Shown here piece by piece: positions 12,201 through 24,200 of a DNA stretch of 64,000 bases. The translations under genes and the position numbers were made by a program. The notes beneath the pieces were generated by a model that searched no databases, was not told the DNA's origin, and worked only from the letters and a program-made list of their open reading frames with translations. Origin of the DNA: Boesenbergia rotunda (Eukaryota; Streptophyta; Magnoliopsida; Zingiberales; Zingiberaceae); contig JAGFNQ010001187.1 of the NCBI GenBank assembly GCA_024364735.1, positions 316,198 to 380,197 of the forward strand, written 5' to 3'. How positions within the stretch are numbered: the stretch's first letter is position 1; every line of letters starts with the position of its first letter.

Positions 12201-15200
12201 AATTTGTATTTTATCTAAAATATAAATTAGGATACATCAAATTATCCCTAGTTATATTTACAATATGCTAACACTCCCCCTCAATCTAGAGAATATAAAC
12301 CATATGTGCCCAGCTTGTTACATATGTAGTCAATTCGGGGTCTTTTAAGTGACTTAGTGAATATATCTACTAGTTGATCATGTGAGTTGACATAACTAGT
12401 AGATATTTCTCCAGATACAACTTTCTCTCTGACAAAGTGACAGTTGATTTCAATATGTTTTGTCTTCTCATGAAAAACTGGATTTGAGGCGATATGCATA
12501 ACGGCCTGGTTGTCACATATAAGTGACATTTGTATAATCTCTCCAAATCTTAGTTCTTGAAGCAACTGTTTGAGCCATATAAGCTCTTGATTGACTATGG
12601 TCATAGCTCGATACTCTACCTCTGCACTGGATCTTGCTTTAATATTTTGCTTTTTGCTTTTCCAAAAAACAAGATTATCTCCAACAAATGTACAAAACCT
12701 AGAAGTAGATCTTCTATCAGTAGGAGAACCTGCCCAATCTGCATCAGAATACCCTACGACTCGAGTATGTCCTTTGTCTCCGTACAAAAGACCCTTTCCT
12801 GGAGTACCTTTGATATATCGAATAATACGGATCACAGTATCTCAATGTTCATTGCATGGAGAGTTGAGAAAATGGCTTACTATACTTACTGCAAATGAGA
12901 TGTTCGGACGAGTAACAATAAGATAACTTAGTTTCCCTACTAATCGCATGTATCATTCAGGATCTGGAAGAGACTTCTCTGATTTGGCAGGAGCTTGACA
13001 TTAGGATCCGTGGGGTTGTCAACTGTCTTTGAGTTTAATATTCCTGTTTCTTCCAAAATATCGATTGCATACTTCCTTTGGGATATGATAATCCCATCTT
13101 TGGACTGTGTTACTTCTATCCTCAAAAAATATTTGAGTTTGCCGAGATCCTTTGTCTGGAAATGTTTGGGAAAATATTGTTTCACCTATGAAATCCCGAG
13201 ATGATCACTACCTATGATAATATTATCAACATAAACCACTAAGTAGATGCAACTAGTAGATGAGTGGCGAGAAAAGACAGAATGGTCGGCCTCACTCTGA
13301 GTCATGACAAACTGTTGAATTACAGTACTAAATCTACCGAGTCATGCTTTGAGTGACTGCTTGAAGCCATATAAAAATTTCCGCAGGCGACATACAAGAC
13401 CAGAAGACTCCCCCTGAGCAACAAAACACGGAGGTTGCTCCATGTAGATTTCCTCGAGCAGGTCACCATGTAAGAAAGCATTTTTGATGTCCAATTGATA
13501 AAGAGACCAATATCAAATCGCAGGAATGGACAGGAATAAACGCACAAAGAACATCTTGGCAACAGGAGAAAAAGTGTCCCCATAATCCAATCCAGAGATC
13601 TGAGTATAGCCCTTAGCGACGAGGTGGACTTTAGCCGGTCAACTTATCTGTCTAGACCAATTTTCACCGTATATACCTATCGACAACCAACAACTAATTT
13701 CCCTGGTAGTAGAGGAACGAGGTCTTAAGTCTCACTGCTTTGTAAGGCACACATTTCATCGAGCATAGCATGTTTCCATTTTAGATGGGCAAAGACATCA
13801 CCTGCAGTCTTTGAAAGAGAAACATACGACAAAGAGGAAAGACAAGAATAATAGGAAGGAGAAAGATGACGATAACTCAAAAAAACATAATGAGAAAGAT
13901 TACGAGTGGAACACATACCTTTCGAAGTGCAATAGGAATATCAGACTCAGTAGATGGGACTGGAGGAAGAGGTGAATGACTTGGCTCCAAAGATGTGTCC
14001 ACGACAGTGTCAACGCTGGGCGGCGGCAAAGCAAGACGAGGATGATGCTGATAAACCCGCAACGAAGGAGGAGATGGGGCTGAAGGTGATAGAGAGTCCT
14101 TTGGAGGGTAAAAGATAGTCACTGACATAGGCGTAGAAGGAAAAAACTCGGACGGAGATGCATTAGACCCAAAAAATAAAACCGAATCAAAGAACGTGGC
14201 ATCAGCAGATATGAAGTACCGACGAAGAGTAGGAGAATAACACTTATACCATTTCTGAGACCGTGGATATCCAAGGAAGACACATTTACTAGACCGGGGA
14301 GAGAGTTTGTCAATGTAAGGATCAAGAGCATAAGCAAAACATATAGAACCAAAGACCCTAGGTGGTAAAGGATGAAAAGACTGATGAGGATAAAGTATAT
14401 GATGAGGTATTTTACCTTGTAGAGTGAAGACATGCGATTGATGAGATAACACGCAGTAAGTAGGGTGTCACTTCAAAATCGATGAGGAACATGAGAGTGG
14501 AAAAGAAGAGTCCAGGTGGTCTCGAGAAGATGACGATTCTTGCGTTCTGTAACTCCATTTTGTTGGGGGGTATGAGTATAAGACGTCCTATGCAACACAA
14601 CATGAGACGCCAAAAAGGTCTGAAACGAAGTAGATAAATACTCACGCACATTATCACTTTGCAAGGTTCGAAGAGAAATACCAAATTGAGTTTTAATTTC
14701 ATGGAAAAAAAGATTGAAAAATAGAAAATAATTATGAACGATCCTTCATCGGATATAGCCAAGTATAACGAAAAAAATCGTATATAAAAGTAACAAAATA
14801 TCGAACCCCCAATGTAGAAGAAATACGACTCGGACCCTAGACATCAGAATGAACTAAAGCGAAAGGGGACGTAGCCTGACTCACTATGCAAGGACAATAA
14901 GAACTTCGAACACCCAGACATCAGAATGAACTAAAGCGAAAGGAGACGTAGCCTGACTCACTATGCAAGGAGAATAAGAACTTCGAACATACTTTCCTAA
15001 TTGACATGACTCACAAGCCAAACACTCTAAGAAAGAAAGACTAGGATGTAATTGTTTCAACTTATCAAGACCTAGATGTCCTAACTGAGCATGAATAAGA
15101 AGAGGAGATCGCCACCGAACCAATAAGAGAGGGTCGGTGAAGCCGATATAGGCCAGAGACTCACATCTGAAGTCAATTATCCTCCCTGTACTCTGATCCT

Positions 15201-18200
15201 ATAAGGAAACAAAAGTTTTAGTAAAAGAGATGACACAACCAAGAGACCGAGTAAATTAATTTATTGATAACAAATTAAAGCGAGCTTCGGGAACATAAAG
15301 AACATTATGAATAGGGAGAGACGAAGAAGGATGAATAATACCAATATCCTGGGACTAAGTTTGAGAACCATTTACCATGGTGACAAAGGGTAAATAACGA
15401 AAAGTAGTGGCGGAAGAAAAAAGTGATTTATTACCAGTATGATCAGTGGCCCCAGAATCAAGAACCCAGGGATCCGAAAATCGAGATATGTCGGCAAAGC
15501 AATTACTAGCGTATGCAACGACAGCAGTGGAATCAGAAGTCTGTCGATCCTCATCCCATTTCAAAAAGTCGTCATAAGAGGACGGTGGGGTTGGATCCGA
15601 TGGCAACTGTGAAGTGAAAGTTGAAGAAGCGACAAAACTCTGGACGATCTGAGCAGCACGAGAGGGTCAACCATGCAGACTCCAACATTTATCAATTGTG
15701 TGTCCTGGTCGGTGGCAGTTATCACACCAAGGACGTCCTTTGCCACCCTTACAGGGTGGAAGTCTGGTGTTGGTTCGAGAGACCAAAGATGATGAGTCAA
15801 CAGGAACGAAAGGAGGTAACGTCAAGACTTTGGCAGAAACACGAAGGAGAGTCGCCCAGGTACTGTCTGTGGTAACTTCTGTGGGGCTGCCCAGAATCTG
15901 ATCACAAACATGAGAATAAGGCAGACCATATAAAGTCAAAGACATAAAACATTTCTTCCGATTTTCAAGCTCTGCAACGGAGTGGCCGCAGGTGGAAGCA
16001 GTTCATTGAAGTTACAAAGAAGGCTAGAGACCGAACCTAGATAAGTTGACATAGAATCCTTAATCTAATGGGCACCGAGAATGTTCATGAGATATTCACA
16101 AACTTGATAGAGTCGTCGAGAGATGTTTGTAAAGAGTTGTTAAGCATGTATCCAAACAGCTTTGTAGGTTTTATGAGTGCAGAAGGCATCCCTAAGAGAT
16201 GAATGGATTGTGGCTCAGATAATACCACACAACTTAGCGTCAACCTTTTCCCGCATAGGACGATCGGCGACTTGAGCATCCTCTTCGGTTTGGGTGAGAT
16301 GTGTCTCATAACCCTGTCCAATAAGCCAAAGCTCAATGTGAGAGGCCCAAGAGAAATAATTCTTACCATCCAACTGCTCGGAAGAGAGCGGTGCAGTGAT
16401 CTGGTTGGTAAAGATTGAGATATCCGGCTTTAGAATGCCAAAAGTAGCCATTGATCAGTTTTGGATTGTTGAGAGGTTGTAGGCATCAAGAATAGGCGCC
16501 GGAATACGCACGCGACGAAGGAGCCTTCGACATTCGACGGAGGAAAGCACACTGCGGAGAACATCACACGACGTGCGACGGCGTGCAGGAAGAAGCCTTT
16601 AGCGCACCTGAAGATGGAGGTTGCGAGCCGAGGAAGAAAAAGAAGGGTTGGCTTGCACGAGCAGGTTGTGGAGAGCGACGCGATCGGGTACAAAGAGAAT
16701 GCGATCATGTCTGGAGAGTGACGAGGTGTCGGAGTTCGCGATGCGTGCAGGAGAAGAACAGCAGCTTTGGCATCTTTAGACAACAGCAGCTTTGGCTTCT
16801 CTAGAGTAACGTCGCGAGGAAGAATAACAGCGTCGCGTGGAGAGAGGGGAAAAGAGAAGTCGCGAGAGGGAAAAAAAATAAAACGAATCGGCCAAGATTT
16901 TGGGTAAAAGAGAATTTTAGGATAAAAGAAAAAAACTTAAACCTTGTGCTCTGATACCATGTTAAAGAATTCCTTACATCAAATATTACAAGAAATGTCT
17001 TATTTATATACAAAGTTAGGACCTATTCTAAGGAATAATTAGAAGTCTATTCTAGAAAATAAATCAGAATTTTATTCTAAAGACTAATTTGTATTTTACT
17101 TAAAATATAAATTAGGATACATGAAATTATCCCTAGCTGTATTTACAATATTCTAACAATTTTTAATTATTTTTTATATTATAATTAATTGTCTAGTAAA
17201 TGTATGGAATAAAATTTCGTTTCGGTGTCGGGCGGCAAGGGTGATACCTAGCATTCCGCTAGCTGTCCGAAACCAGCACAGAAGTCATCAGGATTTCGTG
17301 AGTTGCAACGTGGTGTGCATCACACGGCGACAGGCGGAGGTGGTAACATCCAGAGCCGGAGGAAGAAACGCCTAGCCACGTCCTGCCGAAGGTGTTGCAA
17401 GACTCCTCCGGCGCTGCCGGAAGAGTCGCCGGACTCCTCCGGCGTCGCCGGAGTCTCCGCCGGACAGCACCTGAACCGTCAACCGCCACGCGCAGCCTCC
17501 GCCTGCGCTAGGGCGAGCGAGCGAGTGCAGGCGGAGGTTTATGTGAGAAATGTTTAAATAAAACATTTCCTTACATAAATATTTATCTCAATAAAATATA
17601 TAAAAATACATTTTAAATTAAATAAATTTTATTAATTAATTTTTTGAAAAATATTTTTATTGTTTTAAATATTATTTAAAAATTCTAAAAAAATTAAAAA
17701 ATTCTAAAAATTTAATTCATATTCTGATATATTTTTATTATTTTATATTTTTACTATTTTATTATTTAATTAATATTCTTATATTTTTATCATTTTAAAT
17801 ATATTATTTAAATGAATAATTAATTAATTAATTTAATTATTATATATAATGTAGCATTTTATGTTAATTTATATATTTATTATAAATAATATTTTTTATC
17901 TTAGAATAAATTTGAAATTTGGATTCATAAATATTACGATATTAAACTTTTTTACATTTAGGATTTTTGCTCCAAAACATATAAAGTTTTGACATTAATA
18001 ACTTAGTAAGGTAACATATTATAGTATATCAATTTTAATTCGATTTATTAATAAATCAATTTCTTTAATGAAAATTATATTTAATTTTTCATAACGATAT
18101 TAAGTTGTTCAAGAGAACTTATATAAAATAAATATATAATTTATCTTTAAATTATACACAATAAACATATTTATCTAATAATTATTATATATAAATAAAA

Positions 18201-21200
18201 AAATTATCGAAACCATATCAGCACAGCACGATACGATACCGAAGCCGTATCGTTCCAGTCTGGGACCAAAACTTCGGCACGGGTCGAAATTTTAAACCTT
18301 GAATAAATGATTAATTATATTATTAATATATATTTGTTCTCTCTTTTTCCTTTATTGATTAATTTGATCAATTTCAGAATTAAAAGTGTTTGAAATCTTT
18401 ATTTTAATTTTTATCTTTGGTTATAATTTATTCATGGCCGGTCCCAAGCCCGGATAAAGGAGGAGGGTTGCGTTAGGTTGCCAGCCAGCGTAAAAAACTA
18501 TGGCAAATACTCAATGAATGGATCCATTAAAGTATTATGCTAATGCTAGGATGTTCCCCGGAAGGAACGCGTTGCAGGGTCCGACTGTAACGTCTCGGCA
18601 AGGACCGCTACATCTCCAGAACCCGGGTGTAGTGCTAAATATGCAAGGGTTCGCGTTGCAGGGTCCGACTGTAACGTCTCGGCAAGGACCGCTACATCTC
18701 CATGAGAACTTGGGTGTAGTGTTAAATAGGCAAGAGTTCTCACACCATAGGTGGACTAAGAATAAACATTATAAGAAAAGTAATAGTCTCAGATTTGGAA
18801 CATGGAATATAGGAACTCTCACTGGTAAAACAATGGAGGTAGTAGATACAATGATTAGGAGAAAAATTAGTATTTTGTGTGTGCAAGAGACAAAATGGGT
18901 AGGTGAGAAGGCAAAAATGATAGAGAACTCGGGTTTTAAGTTATGGTATACAGGAAAGAGTAAAACAAGAAATGGAGTGGGTATTTTTGTAGATAGTTCT
19001 TTAAAAGATGAAGTTGTTGGTGTAGTTAGAAAGGGGGATAGAATTATAGCTCTCAAGATAGTAGTGGCGAAAGAAGTTGTGAACGTAATTAGCATATATG
19101 CACCTCAAGTAGGATTAGATGAAGAAACTAAATCAAGATTTTGGAGCGATTTAGATGAGGTATTACAAAACATTCCGCCAAATGAAATGATTTTAATAGG
19201 AGGCGATCTAAATGGACATGTCGGAGCGAAAAATGAAGAATATGAGAGAGTACATGGGGGTTATGGGTTTGGAACAAGAAATGAAGAAGGAAAAACTATA
19301 TTGGATTTTGCGATAGCATATGACCTTATACTAGCTAATACATTTTTTAAGAAAAAAGAAGAACACTTGATCACATTCAAAAGTGGGAATAATAAATCAC
19401 AAATTGATTATTTTATGGTTAGGAAGAGAGATAGGAAGATTTGTAAAGATTGTAAGGTTATCCCTGGAGAAAGCTTAACTACCCAACATAGATTAGTAGT
19501 GTTAGATATACGCCTTAGTTATAATATCAATAGAGGAAAAATATACACGACTCCTAGAATTAAGTGGTGGAAGTTAAAGGATGGGAAGCAAAACATATTG
19601 AAGGAGAAGGTAGGAATACAAGCATTAGATGAAATATATAGCGACTCTAATACGACATGGGATAAGATGGTATCAAAGTTGAAAATAGTAGCTAAGGATG
19701 TACTCGGTGAGTCAAAGGGGCATGCACCACCAAGGAAGGAATCTTGGTGGTGGAATGAGAAAGTACAAGAGAAAGTGAAAGAAAAACGAATAGCTTATAA
19801 GGAATTATATATTTGTAAGAACGAGGAAAACTTAAAAAAATATACAATAGCCAAGAAAGAGGCTAAGAAAGCAGTGAATGAAGTAAAAAATAAAACTTTT
19901 GAACGATTATATCAAAATTTAGATACAAAAGAAGGGGAAAGAGACATTTATAAAATAGCTAAAGCAAGAGAAAGGAAAACAAGAGACCTTAGTCAAATAA
20001 GATGTATTAAAGATGAATGCGATAGAGTACTAGTAAATGATAGCGAAATAAAAGAGCGGTGGAAGATTTACTTTCATCAACTTTTTAATGAAAGTTTAGG
20101 GGACCAACTTGACTTAGGCAATTTAAGTATTTCAAATGAGTATAGAAATTTTAATTTTCATCGGAGAATTCAAACTTCAGAAGTAGAACAAGCTTTGAAA
20201 GGGATGCAAAATGGAAAGGCCGTGGGACCGGATGATATCCCAATAGAGGTATGGAAATGTTTAGGGAAAAAAGGTATTGAATGGCTTACAAAATTATTTA
20301 ATTTAATATGGAAAACAAAAAAAATGCCTAATCAATGGAGGGTAAGTAGTCTAGTTCCCTTATATAAGAACAAAGGAGACATACAAAATTGTGCAAACTA
20401 TAGGGGTATTAAATTAATGAGTCATACCATGAAACTTTGGGAAAGAGTAATAGAAAAAAGATTGAGGAAGGAGACCACGGTAACCGAAAATCAATTTGGG
20501 TTCATGCCTGGAAGGTCGACAATAGAAGCTATACATCTTCTTAGGCAATTAATTGAAAAATATCGGGAGCAAAAGAAAGATCTACACATGGTATTTATTG
20601 ATTTAGAAAAAGCTTATGATAGGGTACCAAGAGAAATTATATGGAGAATTCTAGAAAAGAGAGGCGTTAGCGTAACATATATTGACCTAATTAAAGATAT
20701 GTATGAAGATGTAACGACTAGAGTGAAGACTTCAGGTGGATTGACTGAAGCATTTCCAATAAGGATAGGGTTACATCAAGGATCAGCTTTAAGTCCCTAT
20801 CTTTTTACACTAATCATGGATGAACTCACTAGGCACATTCAAGATACAGTGCCATGGTGCATGTTGTTTGCAGATGATATTGTTTTGATAGATGAGACAC
20901 GTGAAGGAGTAAATGCTAAACTAGAATCTTGGCGGGAAACTCTAGAAATGAAAGGTTTTAGGCTTAGTAGAGTAAAGACTGAATATATGGAATTTAAGTT
21001 TAGCAATGCTAGACGTAGTGAAACAATTGTTAAGATAGGAGATGATGAGTTGTCTAAAATCGAGAACTTTAAGTATTTAGGATCGTTCTTGCAAAGTGAT
21101 GGAGGAATTGAGAGAGATGTCTTACATAGAATACAAGCAGGATGGTTGAAATGGAGATTAGCATCGGGTGTCTTATGTGATCGTAAAGTACCTCTAAAAC

Positions 21201-24200
21201 TTAAAGGGAAGTTCTACAAAACGGCAGTTAGACCTGCTATGTTATATGGTGCTGAATGTTGGGCTATGACTCGAGCACATGAGCAAAAGATGAAAGTTGC
21301 AGAGATGAGGATGTTAAGGTGGATGTGTGGACATACGAGGATGGATAGAATAAGGAATGAGAGTATTAGAGAGAAAGTCGGAGTTGCATCTATTGAAGAA
21401 AAACTTCGGGAGACACGTTTGAGATGGTACGGACATGTACTTAGAAGACCAATAAATGCCCCTGTTAGACGATGTGAAACTATGATAAATACGCACATTA
21501 AAAGAGGGAGAGGAAGACCAAAAAAGACTTGGTTGACAACAATAAAACAAGATAAATTTTATTTAAATCTAGATGATGATATAGTAGGGGATAGAACTCA
21601 ATGGCGTAAAAGGATCCATATAGCCGACCCCACCTAGTGGGATAAGGCTTTGTTGTTGTTGTTGTTGTTGTTGGTTATAATTTATTCATTTCATAATAAT
21701 TTACCCATAATTTATTTAATTTTTGTAGATAAAATGCTAGAACGTATGCAACCTTCTCATATAAACTTGGGCATGCTTTACTTTTAAATTCTATAAAATT
21801 AGAGCATTTTTAATTATATTATCATTTTGTTTGATAGATTATGTTAATTTAAACCCATAATAAAAAAAGAAAAAGAATAAATCAGTCTAATATACACTAA
21901 ATCAATAAGAAAGGATCTTATATGAAATAGAGAAACAAACCGTAAGCAATTTGTACAATATTGATTCTACATCCTCTCCAACATATCCTGCCTGCAAGGA
22001 CAAGAAAATTTTAAGTTAGCAGAAATTAAACATTAAACTAAACAGAAAAGTGTGGTAGTTTTTATTCAGATAATGAATTTGTAAATTGTCAAAACTATGT
22101 CAATTATCTGCTTGATGATGCAAAAATTCAAAATTCTAGCTTTGTAGTATGTTGCTCAAAAATCAACAAGGATTTCCTTATTAACTAGTGAGAAATTCTC
22201 AATCATGTAATACCCCTTAAGCAGTCAAGATAATGAGAATATATTATTGTTGGCAACCTAAACATACTGACCACGATTTTCAGAACTTCAGTTTACTATG
22301 CTGACAAGCTATGTTAAACACAAGTGTGGAGCTGAGTTTCACTCATTAGCAATAGGGCATTAGTGGTGTAACTTAGGAAATTCACTTTATGTTTTTTTAT
22401 TGTTGCAAGAGTTCTTTTTTTTTTTTGGTAGATACTTTTGTTTTGGATAATAAGTTAGTTAAGGTAGTCCTTGATTTGGTAATGATCTTATTTAGGAGAT
22501 AAGAGATACATTCTGTGACTATTTTTTAACTTGCTAACTTATTTAAAAATTAGTTAAATTTTTAGTTTATAGAATTTGCTATCTCACTAGAAGACAATCA
22601 GACTTCGCCCTCACTTGCTAACTTTGTCACAAATTATACTAGGAAAGTCAGGTGTAGCATTCTCGTTCTCCTTAGAACAATCATTCAAGAACACGATGAT
22701 TACAGTAGAGACATAGCAAGTTAATCACATTATTTCCTTACTCATTAGAAGAGAAACCACACACACACACACAAAGATTTCAAGGATTTGATGGAAGACA
22801 AGGATGCAACTTTTTAAGGATCAACAAAATCTTACACATAAAAAAGGATGCCCAAAATTATGATGTTGTTAACTCAATGAAGTCAAGTTTTCTTGGTACG
22901 GAAAGAATGATGCAAATTAAAATTTAATTTTAAAATTTTTTAGAATTTACTTTGTAAGAGTCTTTTTGTTAGAACATGTTCATTAGGAGAAAAAGTTAAT
23001 GAAGGCAGTTCTGGATTTGGTAATCGTGTTGTTTAAAAAATAGGAAATTCATGTCATATTACATCAAGTACATACGTATAAAATTTATTATTTCCAAGAA
23101 TAACTTTCCAATTTTTATTATTTAGAAACTTTAGAAGAACCCAATTCCCATATGCTCATCATCTTCTTCATAATACAATTTTTCTTTGGTGAATTAAGTA
23201 TTACTATTAGTCGACCCCGCCTACTGAGATAAGGTTTGACTGTTGTTATTGTTGTTGAATAAAGTGTTACTATTGCATCTATTTCAGTCTCAATGTTCAA
23301 CATGGGTATGGAGGCAGTATATGCATCCACAAGCATGCTAACCATCACAAATATTGACCACGAAAGAAAAAGAAAATTAGAAGCTTTGCAACAAGTTCAA
23401 CAATAATATCATAAGTTAGATCACAAAAAACAACATTTTGAAATGAGCTTAGCAGTGAAACATCTAAATCAAAAGAAAAGAACTAACCTGTGTTAATGTT
23501 GTTGCATCTGCTATGACAAAAGGTACATTAACAAAGCGAGCCAAAGTTTTAGCAAGTAATGTCTTTCCTGCCCAATAAAATGTGCCAGTACATGGAGAGG
23601 TCAGACAAACCAAAAAGACTAGTAAATGCTATGACTATGAAAATGCCCGGACAAGTTGGTTTCATTTTTGAAGGAATGAAAATCAGAACCAGGTAACTAC
23701 AAACCTGATCCAGTAGGACCCAACAAAAGCACGTTGCTTTTCTCGAGCTCCACATTGTCCTCATCATTATCATCTGTCTCACAATTCTCTAAGCCGGCTC
23801 CAGAACTGGGTATCATAAAAGCATTGAGCTCATGATGAGCATGAGAATGGAGTCAAAGAACTTGCAATAAATTACTTAACCTAATGAGAAATATCTGGTT
23901 CATTTAACTTTGAAGTCAGCATCAGCCATAAAGGTGAAACTGGGATCATCATTGATTGAGAAAACGGTAACACATCACCACTTACCCTTTCTGTAAGGAA
24001 GCATGATGTATCCTTTTGTAGTGGTTGTAAACAGCAACAGCAAGCACCTGAATTGTGAATTAGAATATAATGGACAATCATGTTGAAACACTATACAATT
24101 CCCAAATACTGAGAAGCATAGAAGTTAGGGACTGTTCAATGTTCATTCAAGGACTTCTTCCCCAGAAGGGATCCCTTCTTTTTTTTTTTTGTGAATGGAT

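Larger units (their letters stand above)
11876..21940 (-). other. CLPX intron 5, 10,065 bp, filled with retroelements
   Basis: This intron separates the pore-loop exon (AGYVGED.., ending 21941) from the Walker B exon (starting 11875). About 8.3 kb of it is accounted for by a copia element (12072-17158) and an RTE LINE (18436-21670). The remainder is AT-rich, apart from a GC-rich block at 17215-17540. Both splice sites are canonical. Confidence 0.85.
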
